From: Cichorium intybus
Taxonomy: Eukaryota > Streptophyta > Magnoliopsida > Asterales > Asteraceae
Assembly (NCBI GenBank): GCA_023525715.1
Contig: CM042013.1
Span: 77,235,494 to 77,299,493, forward strand
Length of the DNA: 64,000 bases
Direction: 5' to 3'
Shown here: in pieces, positions 38,396-50,400 of the stretch
How positions within the stretch are numbered: the first letter of the stretch is position 1
How the letters are laid out: each line of letters begins with the position of its first letter
Notes under the pieces: generated by a model
What the model saw: only the letters and a program-made list of their open reading frames with translations
The model's database searches: none
What the model was told of the DNA's origin: nothing
Made by a program: the position numbers and the translations under genes

Positions 38396-38498
38396 CCCTT
38401 GTTTTCTAGTAGTGTTCATAGGGTGTTGAGCTCGAGTTGAGAAAGCTTGAAGGAGCTGTGGAGGTCATTCATGATAATCTTCTCTACCTCAAGGGCAG

Positions 38499-38874
38499 GT
38501 GCTTTTTTTTTTTTTTTTTATTAAATTTGCATTGCATTTAGGTTTTTTCTTGCTGATTAGTAATTTGTATTCTAGAATTTTAACTTTTGTTCTTTTTTAG
38601 TTGTAATATGTAGTTGTAATTTCTTTGATATAGTTAATATCTTTTTTAGTTGTAATATGTAGTTGTAACTTTTGTTCATATATGAATGTTTAATATCTTC
38701 AGATGCTGTCAAACACATCTTAAGTTGGACTGTATTACACATATATACATGCTGGTAACTTGTGTTTATTACGTGCCGGTCATATTAGGTTTCTTGATTT
38801 TAATACATGTATTTGCTAAAAGACAAAAATAACCTCCTATACAGAAAATAGGCCAAGTGACACGAAACAAAATT
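38499..38874. other. Intron-like T-rich spacer after the p24-delta exon
   Basis: It starts with a GTGC donor-side sequence and poly-T. TTTTTTAGTTGTAATATGTAG is repeated (38596, 38645). The next p24 exon is not found. Confidence 0.5.
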
Positions 38875-38889
38875 TATGGGTCATCGAGA

Positions 38890-39992
38890 TTTTTTTTTGG
38901 AAATGCAAACGATTGTATTAAAATAAAAACTATGTACAAACACCAATACAAGGCCCGTGAGATGCAAGACCAAGAATCACCAGAACCACCAACAATATGC
39001 TAAAGACCTACATAAGGAGGCAAATTCCATCCTATCCAACTCAAATTACTCTTACCTCCCCTGTGCTTCAACCAATTGAACACCTTTTCCTTGATAAAGT
39101 CTACAACCCCCGGGTACGAGATTTGTGCTTGATGAAAAATCTTTTCATTACGATTCCGCCATATACTCCATATCGTCCCGTACACAATAATCAGCAAAAT
39201 ACACCTTTTCTTCGGACATCTCCCCCAACAGTCAACCAAATCTAGCAGCCCCTCTAAAGAATCGACCAAGTCCAGCCGCACTTCACACCAACTACCGATG
39301 CCCTCCCAGATTTGCTTAGCGGTATTGCAGCCGACTAGAGCATGATCTCGATCTTCACTTCCGTGTTTACAAAGTTCACATGTGGAACTCGAAAGATTAA
39401 CGCCCCTACGAATCAGTCCCACCTTGGTTTGAATGCCCCCTGGATTAGCTTTCCAAATGAAACACAAGACTTTATATGGAACCTCTTTCACCCATTTAAT
39501 GGTATTACAAACAATATTGGGGGAAACACGTTTGTTGTATTCGGACCTCAATAGTTTCACTGAAAATTGTCCGTCATTCGCAAGTTTACACCTCCAGGCA
39601 GCCGTACCATTCTCCTGCATAAAAATGTTATGAAAACTAAGACCAACTTTGAGCAAATCCTTATCTACCCCTGCAATGTTATTCCACACTCCAGCGTAGG
39701 ATCGATTGGCGAGTTTATCAGGGGGCTTACGCCATAGATTATGAATCCCACGCACAACCCGACTCCATAACGTCAACGAATTACATTAAGGCCAATGTTT
39801 AAAGATCTTAGAGACCCAACTCCGATTCCACCGATACCCTTTGGTGCTGTGATTTTGTCCCATGCAATCCAATGGATTTTCCGATGTTCTTACATTGCTT
39901 CCCCAGAGAAAACACCTTTTTATACTTTCAAGTTGGTCTATGAGTCCGACCGGGGCTTTGAATAGTGTAAGGTAGTAAGTAGGTAGGAAGAT
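38890..39992 (-). mobile_element. 5'-truncated LINE insertion
   Basis: A 15 bp target duplication TATGGGTCATCGA(G/A)A flanks it (38875-38889 and 39993-40007). A T-run at 38890 is the minus-strand poly-A tail. The body encodes only the end of ORF2. These are standard marks of target-primed reverse transcription. Confidence 0.88.
39000..39776 (-). pseudogene. LINE ORF2 C-terminal part (RT zinc-binding domain)
   Basis: A 258-residue open segment covers the zf-RVT region, with WKANPGGIQTKVGLIRRGV, then CELCKHGSEDRDHALVGC, a cysteine/histidine cluster, and IWEGIGSWCEV. The tail has TIWSIWRNRNEKIF. It lies downstream of the endonuclease and RT domains, which were lost by 5' truncation. There are no internal stops, which fits a fairly recent insertion. 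Confidence 0.85.
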
Positions 39993-41021
39993 TATGGGTC
40001 ATCGAAATCGTTGGACTAATATCACAAAAAACATGGGTTCCTTGGAAGCCTTTATGGTCCAATTACAACCGAAGAATAGGAGTCAATGCCCTCTTCCTTA
40101 ATTGAAATGAGTGCTGCAAGTATTCATTATACCAATAATTAGAGATAATGGGTATTTGTTATTTCTATGTAACTTAGAACAAATTAAGATCTAGTAATTA
40201 TCCAAATCAATATTTAATTGCATTTAAAACCAAAAGCGCAAGCGATCACTTTTCACCATACTGAATCAGACTTTTTTTAGTTTATGGCTTAAATAATTGT
40301 CTTCAACTAGTTACTTAAGTTTAGTCTTTTAATCAATGAAAGTGTCATTGACCTAGCCAATGAAACTTTGCAACATATGCTTGCACAATTGTAGGATTTA
40401 AATAACTCATTGTTCAAGTACCCTTCTATCGGTACTAAAATTAGATTCCAATATCACTGTTGAGACTCACTCTCATTGTTGAAACTGATATAGGAATAGT
40501 TAGCAAATCACTAAGGACGAGCAGTGCCCAGTAATACTTCATTCTTGCTTGAACAAAATGGAAGAAAAGAGACTACGAGAGCAAACTTTTGGGATTGCGA
40601 TGCCATCTTTAAAATGTAAACACTTAATAGAATTATTGAACATATGTTTCCAATTTATTAATTTAATTTTTTAAAGTAACAAAATATTAATTAATTAATT
40701 AATTAAATGTGGTAATTCGGTAGGATTTGATCCAAACATTAACGGCTCATAACCCAAAGTATAAACCAAATTCATAATTTGGTTTGGTCACAAGCCAAAC
40801 CAAAATGATATTTGAAATTTGGTTTGACCCGAATTTGATATCAGTTTGATTTGATTTTGGGTTTTCTCGGTTCCAAAATCAAATTATGCCTACCTTATTA
40901 TGAGGAAAAAATACACACCATTATAATCCTTAGAGAATGAAAACCAATTTTGACAGATAAAATAGGAAATACATTTTCACTTCTACTAAAATATCATCCA
41001 TGCATTTCTAATCTTAGTAAA

Positions 41022-41399
41022 TCAGGTACAATTTTGCACACAAAGATTACGATCTGCCCAACAAATCGGATTTTTCAGTGTAATACAACAATAACATGTT
41101 ATGGCTCCTGAGGGTGCTTTGCATTTATGTCTAAAGCAAAAATCAATGACGATCTTCTCACTTTTAATGTTTGAGCTCGATGCCACCTTTCTTCCAATAT
41201 TGTTTGATGTGCCTGAATCACAACAACAAGACAAGGAAGCCAGTAATGAAATTAAGATAGAGGGGGAGACACAGGGGGAGAGGGATGGATGGAGGGAGGG
41301 GGAGAGAGAGAGAAGGGGCTACGTACAATGATAGACGGATGCCAAAGAAACCATAATAATGAGGACAAGAATTAGAGACCTGCAACTGACGATAACCAT
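41022..41399 (-). CDS. Secreted cysteine-rich peptide gene B (ESF1/MEG-like)
   Basis: Exons 41399-41327 and 41212-41022 have the same lengths (73 and 191 bp), splice sites (GTACGT donor, ATTCAG acceptor) and phase as gene A, giving 87 residues. The signal peptide MVIVSCRSLILVLIIMVSLA is followed by a mature peptide with the same eight cysteines in identical spacing and a CYCC core (residues between differ). Without splicing, exon 1 would read into a TAG just past the donor, which supports the intron. As for A, I infer an apoplastic disulphide-rich peptide of the ESF1/MEG class; a defensin-like role is the alternative. No disabling change is visible. Confidence 0.8.
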
Positions 41400-41451
41400 T
41401 TGAATGATAGAGGAAGTTGTTAATGACAGATTAAAGTTAGAAATAAAAGGG

Positions 41452-41459
41452 CATATATA
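41452..41459 (-). promoter_or_regulatory. TATA box of peptide gene B
   Basis: TATATATG on the minus strand, 53 bp upstream of the ATG at 41399, at the same place as in copy A. Confidence 0.55.
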
Positions 41460-41895
41460 GGTAAATGCTATGTAATATGGTAATGACTAGTCAATAACTA
41501 TTATGGCAAAATTTGATTTGGTGCATTGAATTTGCAAATAAAATCATTTATTATGGTATAGATGGAAAAGAAAGTCAAAATCAAAATAGATATAAATTAA
41601 ATTATTGTAATATACTACAAAAACATAATTATGACAATCTATAAAACTTGATAGTGTGTGGCCACTTAATGAATACCTTATAAAACTAATATATTTTCTT
41701 TTTTTATTTTCGAATATTGATAATTTGTTGTTAACAATAAATAATTTACCATCATCAAAAGCGATTTAATCAGCTATTCTAATTCAAAGTAAATAAAAGC
41801 AGATGTATCTTACTTATTCTTAAAAGTCCATTTTTGCAGTCCAATATAATATAAAACTTGCAAGAACTTAGAAAAGCTTACCAAGAGGGAGCCAA

Positions 41896-42867
41896 TATAA
41901 GGTTTGGTGAGACAATTATATATAACCACCAATTATTTTGATGTCTTCATATATATTGAGATTACGTATACCGAAAAAAAAATAATAAACCTTTTCATTT
42001 ATTTTTTAAATGGTTAAATTCTATAAATAGCTACATACTTTCATTTATTTTTCATTTAGGAAATTTTTTTAAGTACACTGCCTTTAAATAAAAAATAAGT
42101 AAAGTACAATGTTGTAATAGACGAATGGATGTATATGTTATATGCATTCCGGTAAATACTCCATGATCACTAAAGGTTCTAATTTGCACATCTTGCTTGG
42201 TTTTCTTGTCTGTCACTTTAGGTAATACATTGGTTTAAAGTTAGACATGTTGGTTGTTTTTATTTGTTCTAGTAAAGGTCCATGGCTTTAAAAGGTCCAA
42301 ATTGTTTAGTGTCACTTTAGGATTTTTAGCTTAAACTTTCTTATATGTCTTGAATTTGAAGTTGGACCACTGTATGAAGCTTTTTATTGGAAAACTGTCT
42401 CCCGAGAGTTTGTGATACCCTTGTGGGAAAAAATAAATATACCGTTTGTACTTAGAAATTATAGACTCTAATATTATATTATATTTTAGCTTATTAGTTT
42501 GAATCTTGCCATTTTTATGTCGGATAATTCTATTCATACACCCTGATTACTAAATGTACCCCTTTTGTATGTAGATGTATTTGTGTGTTTTAGTAAATGT
42601 ATCCCCATAATTTTGTGTGTTGGGGGAAAATATAGTAGCACATTTTTATGTCTGTTCTAGTTCATTTTAAATCAACCAAGAAACCCACAGGCATGACAAA
42701 TCATATTCAAAAGAGCAAATCTTTTACCGTTCATTCTTTTAAGACATCTTCTATTATAAACTATAATATTACATGGGACTTTTCTCATTAATAAATCTAT
42801 GTATTTCAATGTGTAAATAAAATATAAAATATCTAGATAGCCGATCAGGGCCCGTAGATTTTGTATT
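41896..42867. other. AT-rich spacer between duplicated blocks 1 and 2
   Basis: No gene was recognised. The corresponding stretch in copy A is expanded to about 20 kb by insertions, and only its edges can be aligned by eye. Confidence 0.5.
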
Positions 42868-43388
42868 TGTGAACTGCCATCTCTTTGTTTGGGTTCCATC
42901 TGTAAGTTTTTGGTTTAAAGTTGCAATATGTAAGTTTTTGGTTTCATTTATAATAAACAACACAATATTGGAGTGACAAAAGTTCAACAAACAAATAGAG
43001 TTGAGGCTTCTTTGTTGCTAATTTGTCATTAGCCATCTTTTTTTTTCAGGATCCAGTGTGCACACAATCACCGAAGATACAAATAGTTATCTATAAGATT
43101 AAAACAATGAAGTTTGTCATGATTAATTTCAAAATCTCACCGATCCTTAAAGAGAATGTACCTATTAAAGCAATAAACATTGACAATCCTACATGGAATA
43201 TTAATGAACTTCATTCAAACACCGAAAATGATAAACAAGCTTATGTTTAGGAAATTGTAACAGGAGCCTTTAAGAGATTATACCCATTAAAGCATTGAAG
43301 TTTTTAAATTCTGCTGTAAATAGTAATGAAGTTTGAGGAAATCCTCCAAAAATGATAGTGATTTTTTTTCATTGAAGTTTTCTTCATT
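42868..43388. repeat. Segmental duplication, block 2, copy B (left part)
   Basis: It is collinear with 31074-31575, with a short extra repeat (GTTGCAATATGTAAGTTTTTGG). It is cut at 43388 by the LTR nest and resumes at 63246. Confidence 0.9.
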
Positions 43389-43393
43389 GTTCG

Positions 43394-43552
43394 TGTTGGA
43401 ACCCGGAACTAAGTAAAATGCGGAATAAGAGATTGCGGAATGAAAAGGGAGTTCCGAAATGTAGTGTTCGGAACTGATGGACAAGTCCAAAGACTTGAAT
43501 GATATGCGGAAAATAAAACAAGTTTGAAAACTTGAGTGGTTTACTTAGTTGG
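43394..43552 (-). mobile_element. Solo LTR, left part
   Basis: It begins TGTTGGAACC after GTTCG. Together with 62265-63240 (ending AATAACA, then GTTTG) it makes a 1135 bp LTR with a near-perfect 5 bp target duplication, interrupted by the Athila-like element. Paralogous copy A (31575-31590) shows the uninserted state. Confidence 0.85.
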
Positions 43553-44536
43553 TGACAACGCCTAGTAATATCAAGTATTTTAGTCGTTGTTGAGCCCTAT
43601 TCTTAGTAATTATATCATAGATACTTTGGTATTCTCAATTTTTGTGTCAGTGCTTGTTTGGAAATAAATGGTATAAACAGGGGCTAAAAGCGTACAAAAT
43701 GGAAGAAGTTTGAAGATAAAGAAAAATCAGTCAAATTCACACACGCGCCGCGGGATTCACAAAGGCGCGACGTGGTGCTGAGGCGGTGGAGAAAATTCAA
43801 ATGCCGATAAAACGGGGATAAACCCATACGCGCGCCGTGGAATTCATTTATGCGCGGCGCGGACTCGTGATTTTTGCAACTATAAATAGAGGGTTTTAGG
43901 TCGAAAAACGAAGCAAAGACCTGGCAAAGGAACGACTCCCAAGGCTTCTTTGACTCCGAGTTTCAGCTTTCAGCAACCATTAATTGGTATTTTTATGTTT
44001 TCTCTTTTAGTTTTCAATTAGTTTAGTTAATTCGGTAGCTTTAGTGAGTGTCTTTGGGTGTGACAACCATTGGCACTAGGTTTTAGTTTTTAAGTTTGAT
44101 GTTTACTGTTTTGAACCTTTGAGATCTGATTTTTTTAATGGTAATCATTTGGTTTATGTTAATTGCTGGGTTTTCGGTATTTATTGCTTTTGAATGCTTT
44201 TGTGGATGTTTGGATTGGGTTTGATGTTTGGTTTGATCTTGATTGCTTCTGATTTTGAGATACACTTATGATTTCAGTAGGTAATTAGGATTAGTTATTG
44301 GTTTAGTTGGTTGATGCTTGTGTTGGATTTCTTGATTTGTGATTTTCGGGATTATTTTGGGTATAAGTCGGAAACTAGATTGTCTGGCTGTAGCTGTGAC
44401 ACTACAGTTGGTAATCTGTTGCCTACCTTAACCACGTAAATCCTGTGGATCGACCCTGACTACCACTGTGCTAAGTGAGACTGTGAGAGTGAGGTTATTT
44501 TACTATTTTTGACCGCATGACGACCGCTGCGATGTC
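43553..44536 (+). repeat. Athila-like 5' LTR
   Basis: 984 bp. Four CGCGCCGCGG / GGCGCGACG-type motifs occur at 43744-43860, just before a CTATAAATAGAGGG promoter box (43881). Confidence 0.93.
43881..43890 (+). promoter_or_regulatory. TATA box in the Athila-like 5' LTR
   Basis: CTATAAATAG is the only strong plant TATA match in the LTR and is conserved in the 3' LTR and in the 2337 LTR (ACTATAAATAGAGG). Confidence 0.7.
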
Positions 44537-44541
44537 AAATT

Positions 44542-44559
44542 TTGGCACCGTTGCCGGGG
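44542..44559 (+). other. Primer-binding site, tRNA-Asp type
   Basis: TGGCACCGTTGCCGGGGA, 5 bp after the LTR, has one mismatch to the complement of plant tRNA-Asp. Confidence 0.9.
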
Positions 44560-44681
44560 AGTTGTGAGCTTAAGAGTAGGTGATCTGTAGGACTTTAGTT
44601 TCTGATTTTTGGTTTTGATATTGAGATTTCAGTTGGTTAGTAATTTTTCTTTTGGTTTTGGCGGGCGTGTTGCACTAGTGC

Positions 44682-46730
44682 GTGCGTACCCGTCGGGGTG
44701 GGCAGTTATCACCCTTGCGTTTTGACTCGGAGATCGAACGAACCGTGCGAAAGAACCGTGCACGTAGGCGTTTAGATACAATGAGTTTTAGTAATGTCAG
44801 TAGTAGTTTAGTGAGTGTTGCCCAGGAACCTTTGGGTGAGGCAACGGGGATGTCATTTAGTCCCCCTATTTCAGAATTTCAGTCTGGGAGCACGAGTGCT
44901 ACTGGTGGTGCAGTTTCAGCCCCTGCACCAATACCCTCATGCACTCCGCCTTTTGTTCTGCCATTTCAACCACAATCTACAAACCCTTTCACATCTGCTA
45001 TGTCTTGGGGAGCGTCGACCCGTGATGGCACCCCAGTGACTATGCAACACACTACCCTTTCTCAACCACAATCACAACCCTTACAACCACCATTGATCTT
45101 TAAACCACAAAATACCTTTCCACCCGTACCACAACAACCATATCAACCACAACCTACCCACCGGTACCGGTTCCGGTTCCAGTTCCGGTACCGGTACCCG
45201 GTACCGGTACCGGTACCGGTACCAGTACCAGTATGAGCAGAGCTATGATGAAGAAGAAGAAGAATGGGTTCCACAGCAGCAGCCACCACAGCAACAATGG
45301 AACCGAGGTCGGGGACCTCCACGAAGAGCGCCACAGCAACAACCACCGCAAAGTCAGCAAGGGTATAATGATCATCAATATCCAGGTAATGTAGTCAGAC
45401 CTTTATACTTTGCACAACCGAGAGGGCATTCGGTTGCATCGCACTTCCAGCCACGGGAGTACGATGACGTATCGCCCATCTATATTCCTGATGATAGAGA
45501 TTCTCAAGTAGAAGTTAAGCCTCAATTGATAGGAGTATTAACACAGTTTAGAGGATATAAGACAGATGACCCCTATAATCATTTGTACGAATTCCTAGCC
45601 ATACCAAACGCCAATACTCCTAGGAACACCAATAGGGATATTTTTAGATTAAGATTATTTCCTTTTACCTTAAAGGACAAAGCCAAGTACTGGTTTAAAT
45701 CTCTTCCATCTAATAGTATCACTACTTGGGATCAACTTAAGGCTAATTTTTTACAAGAATTTTACCCAGCCTGTAAGACTACTAAAGTTAGACGCGCAAT
45801 CCAAGATATTCAGCAAAAGCCTGGAGAAGCATTTCACGAGGCTTTCGATCGATTGAAGGAATTATTGCGTTCCTGTCCGCATCATGAAGTTCCGAAGTGG
45901 CAGCTGATAAAATTATTTTTTGAAGGAATGAATGAGACGCATCAAGCAATGATAAATGCTTCATCAAGCGAGACGTTCATGTGGCAAGAGCCAAAGGACG
46001 CGTGGAGATTTTTGGAGCAGTTAAGTTTAGGATCTAAGGTCAGCGGATCCATGAAGGATAACACAGTGTATGTGGCGAATATCGAAGCAGAAAACAAATG
46101 GAAAAGGGAAATCCAAAATGAGCTAAGCGCTGTTACGAAAAAGTTTAATCAAATGCTCACGAGATTTCAGAAGGAGAAAGGAGCATATGTATTGCATGGA
46201 CAAAGCATATGTAATACATGTGGTGAAGTAGGACATAACCACAATGAATGCTCGATGACACATGAGGAAATCAGCCAGGTAGACGGATATGGTCAATTTC
46301 ACAATACGCCACGACCATTCAGAAGTAATCAGCAAAGGGAAGTAACACAACCACCAAGGAGACAGCAACAAGTGTAGCCAGCACCTTCAGCAGGAATGAC
46401 GAACATCGGCATGCAAGAAATTTTTGGAATGTTAGTCAAGCTTAAGGAGGTGGAAGATTCCAATTCGCAAGCAATTTTGAAGTTAGGAGAATTGCTCATT
46501 AAGTTGGAAAAGGACAGAGAGCAGGAAAAAGCACAACCACCAAAGGTGCAAGTGAATGAAGTTATCACACTCAGAAGTGGAAAGAAGATGGATAACAAGG
46601 TTACAGCCCTGCCAATAGAAGAAGATAGTGATGTGGAGATTATTTTTGATGAAAAAGAAGAGCTGGAAAAGGAAAAGAAGAGAGAAAAAGAGAAACACGC
46701 GCAAAAGAAGAAACCAACGAGTACATGGTA
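44682..46730 (+). pseudogene. Athila-like gag, frameshifted and interrupted
   Basis: The N-terminal part is open from a GTG at 44682 (arginine-rich, then Pro/Gln-rich) to 45236. The frame changes inside a GGTACC minisatellite, and the next frame is open from about 45223. The capsid domain at 45526-46100 has LRLFPFTLKDKAKYWF and WDQLKANFLQEFYP, typical of plant retrotransposon gag. A CCHC knuckle C-x2-C-x4-H-x4-C lies at 46210-46251. In-frame stops occur at TAG 46375 and TAA 46729. Gag would form the particle and bind RNA; this copy cannot make it intact. Confidence 0.88.
45161..45230. repeat. GGTACC / GGTTCC minisatellite in gag
   Basis: About 11 hexamers of GGTACC and variants (GGTTCC, AGTACC). 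One unit has an extra C (GGTACCC), the apparent cause of the reading-frame change. Confidence 0.9.
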
Positions 46731-47429
46731 AAAGGGAAAAACAAGTGGGACAGCTCCTTTTCCTGCGGCTTTGGAAAAGCCTAAAAGAAGACCATATGGG
46801 AAAAAAGGACCACAAGCAGAAGATATGTGGGATCTGTTCAATCAAATCAAAGTCAACATCCCATTGGTTAAGCTTATCAAGGAGGTCCCTGCGTATGCGA
46901 AATTTCTCAAAGACATGTGTATTCACAAGAAGCATATTCTGTCACATTTGCCCAAAATGATTAGTTTACCCGAAAATGTAAGTTCTTTAATTGTAGATGC
47001 ATTACCTCCCAAGATGAAGGACCTAGGGGTTCCTCTCATTTCAGTTGATTTAGGTGATGTGCATATCAAAAAAGCTCTGTTAGATTTGGGTGCAAGCGTG
47101 AACATTCTACCAGGACAGCTCTTTGACAAGTATGAATTCGGTACTTTAAGGCCTACTGATGTGATTTTACAGCTTGCTGATAAGTCTACAAAGATTCCCA
47201 GGGGAATGTTGTTAGATGTTATCATTAAGGTGAGAGATTTCTATTACCCATCAGATTTCTTAGTTCTGGATACCCGTCAGGCTGCCAATGGAGAGCAGCA
47301 GACGATTATTTTGGGGCGACCTTTCTTGGCTACAGCTAATGCAACATTGACTGTCGTACAGGAGAGATGGGGATTTCCTTTGGGCATTGACAAACTAAGA
47401 TTAATATTTTTAATGCCAAAGGAAGTACC
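46731..47429 (+). pseudogene. Athila-like protease region
   Basis: After TAA 46729 the frame stays open to 47466. It carries a retropepsin-type motif ALLDLGASVNILPG (about 47073) and ILGRPFLATANATL downstream (about 47311). The DLGA variant of the usual D-S/T-G is common in Athila proteases. A frame change near 47410 leads into the pol frame beginning MEDEECYQVD. Confidence 0.85.
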
Positions 47430-50400
47430 ATGGAGGATGAAGAATGTTACCAGGTGGACATCATAGATGAGTTGGTGCAGCAGTACACGCCTGAAGTGTT
47501 GCAACAAGAGGAGATGAATACTCAAGAAAAAGGAGAGGCTGAGCAGGAGGAGCAAGAAGAAGCAGCAAGAAAGGACAAAGGTATGAAGCAGGAAGAATGC
47601 GCGCACATCGAGAAGCTGCCGACGGAGATTCCTAAGACATTAAAACCGTCCTTACAGGAACCGCCAACTTTAGAGTTGAAACCGTTACCAGCTCATTTAA
47701 AGTACGCCTTCTTAGGAGAAAAAGAGACTCTGCCGGTGATCTTAGCAGCAAACTCGACACTGGAACAAGAAAAAGACTTGCTCAAGGTTTTGTCCAGACA
47801 TAAGGAAGCCATTGGATGGACAATTGCAAATTTGAAAGGTATTAGCCCAACTACGTGTATACATCGGATCATCACTGAAGAAGGAGCCAAACCTGCCAGG
47901 GATACGCAATGAAGATTGAATCCAAATTTGAAGGAAGTTGTGAAGAAGGAAGTTCTGAAATGGTTGGATGCCAGGATCATATATCCAATCTCCGACAGTG
48001 AATGGGTCAGTCCGACACAAACCGTGCCGAAGAAATCTGGTATAACTGTAGTGGATACTAAAGATGGTGATAAGGTATCCACGAGACTCGTGACTGGTTG
48101 GAGAGTATGTATCGATTACAGGAAACTCAATGCTGCTACGTCTAAGGACCATTTCCCATTACCGTTCATTGATCAAATTGTAGAAAAGTTAGCTGGGCAG
48201 AAGTATTATTGTTTCTTGGACGGCTATTCTGGATATAATCAGATTGCCATTCATCCGGAGGATCAGGCGAAGACCACATTCACATGTCCATATGGTACTT
48301 TTGCATTTCGCAGGATGCCATTCGGATTGTGTAATGCTCCCGCTACGTTTCAACGGTGTATGATGACGATATTCTCCGACATTATTGATGACGCTTTGGA
48401 GATCTTCATGGATGACTTCTCGATTTTTAGATCAACATTTGATGCGTGCTTAATTCAATTGGAAAAGGTGTTACAAAGATGTGTTGAGTCTAATATGGTG
48501 TTTTCTTGGGAGAAAAGCCATTTTATGGTTAGGAAAGGAATAGTCTTAGGTCATGTGGTCTCCGAGAGAGGATTTGAGGTAGATCGTGCTAAGGTTAAGG
48601 TTATTTCCACATTACCACCCCCGACATCCGTGAAAGGGGTTAGATCTTTCTTAGGCCATGCTGGTTTTTACCGTAGATTTATTAAGGATTTTAGTACTAT
48701 CTCTAAACCTCTTTGTGGCCTCCTTTTGAAAGACGCACCATTTATTTTTGATGAAGAGTGTGTAAAAGCATTTAACATTTTAAAAAATAAATCGGTCAAG
48801 GCTCCTATTCTAAAACCTCCTGATTGGACCCAACCTTTTGAAATCATGTGTAATGCTAGTGATTATGCTGCTGGTGCAGTATTAGGACAAAAGATTGATA
48901 GGAGGCCAGTAGTCATATGCTATGCGAGTAAAACTTTTTCCGAGGCTCAGTTAAATTACACAACCACTAAAAAGAAGTTACTTGTTGTATTATTTGCATT
49001 GGACAAGTTCAGATCCTACATCTGGGGATCAAAGGTGGTGGTTTATACCGACCACAGTGCTGTTCGACACCTACTTGCGAAGAAGGAGTCTAAACCAAGG
49101 CTGATCAGATGGATACTTCTCTTGCAAGAGTTCGACGTGGAAATTAAGGACAAGAAAGGAGCAGAAAATGTGGTAGCAGATCATCTCTCACGACTGCCAG
49201 CAGAAGGGTTGGAAGCTGGAATTAAAGATTCATTCCCAGATGAGCAGCTGTTGGAACTCACCGGAGCCCCATGGTATGCAAATTTTGTCAACTTCTTGGC
49301 TACAGGAGCAATGCCAACGCATTGGACAAAACAGTGGCAGAAGCAGTTTCGCACGTATGCAAAGAGGTTTATTTGGGATGACCTTGATCTTTTTAAAGTA
49401 GGGGAGGACCAGATAATTCGCCGATGTGTTTCTGATAGTGAGATTGGTGATGTCTTGGAACACTATCATGCGTCAGCATGTGGAGGACACTTCAACGGCA
49501 AAAAGACAGGATATAAAGTTTTGGAAGCAGAACTGTACTGGCCAACCATCTTCAGAGATGCTCACAAAACAGCCAAGGAGTGCCTGAATTGCTAGCAATT
49601 GGGAAACATATCGAAAAGGGATCAAATGCCCTTAAACCCGATATTGGTGGTAGACATTTTCGATGTCTGGGGGATTGATTTCATGGGACCATTTCCCACT
49701 TCGCATGGTTATGTCTATATTCTGGTCGCAGTAGATTATGTGTCCAAGTGGATTGAGGCAGAAGCGACCCGCACAAATGATCATCACGTGGTGTGCAAAT
49801 TTGTTCAGAGAAATATTTTTACTCGACATGGAGTCCCACAAGTCATCATAAGTGATGGGGGGTCGCACTTTAAGAACTTCAAATTCGGGAGGCTACTGAA
49901 GCATTACGGGGTGAATCATCGAATCGCAACACCTTATCACCCACAAACAAGTGGTCAGGTAGAAGTATCCAACAGACAGATCAAGGAAATTCTTCAAAAG
50001 ACGGTCAGGACAGACATAAAAGATTGGTCGCAAATGTTGGATGACTCATTATGGGCATACAGAACTGCTTATAAGACACCGATCGGAACTACTCCGTATC
50101 GGCTGGTTTATGGGAAAGGCTGTCACTTGCCTGTGGAACTCACCAACCGAGCCCTATGGGCCACCAAACAAGTGAACATGGACTACACTGAAGCCGGAAA
50201 GGAACGAAAGTTGCAGCTATCTGAATTGGAGGAGTTGCGAGACGAAGCTTACGATAATGCAGCTACGTACAAGTCGAAAAAGAAGCGGTATCACGACGCT
50301 AAGCTCCAGTTGAAAACTTTTGAAGTAGGACAGAAGGTATGGTTGTACAACTCAAGATTGAAGATGTTTCCTGGGAAATTAAGAAGCAAATGGAATGGGC

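Larger units (their letters stand above)
32953..38414 (-). mobile_element. CACTA (En/Spm-like) element, 5.46 kb, carrying gene fragments
   Basis: Inverted termini CACTACTAGAAAACA... and ...TGTTTTCTAGTAGTG extend about 32 bp. It is flanked by the 3 bp duplication TTC. Subterminal regions are filled with TAGCCACGCA repeats in both orientations. The interior holds an apparent last transposase exon, VPS41-like exons, paired hairpins and tRNA-like sequences. No full transposase is visible, so it needed help in trans. Confidence 0.92.
32764..38498 (+). pseudogene. p24-delta family cargo receptor fragment split by a CACTA element
   Basis: Exon 32764-32804 (AG/GT borders, phase 1 start) encodes KDWESVARREKIE. 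Exon 38422-38498 continues in phase with GVELELRKLEGAVEVIHDN and a LLYLKG ending. Together these match the coiled-coil region of plant p24-delta (emp24/gp25L) proteins, type I membrane cargo receptors of the ER-Golgi COPI/COPII cycle. The intron (32805-38421) contains a 5.46 kb CACTA element whose right end lies four bases before exon 2. The N-terminal GOLD-domain exons and the following membrane-anchor exon are absent, so this is a fragment. Confidence 0.72.
40131..41895. repeat. Segmental duplication, block 1, copy B
   Basis: It is collinear with 4602-6175 plus 10710-10880 and lacks the MULE and the long (GA)n tract. It contains peptide gene B. Confidence 0.9.

Noticed and set aside
45143..45378. 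Minus-strand ORFs with Thr-Gly and Val-Pro repeats
   Set aside because: They are shadows of the GGTACC minisatellite and the Gln-rich gag frame.
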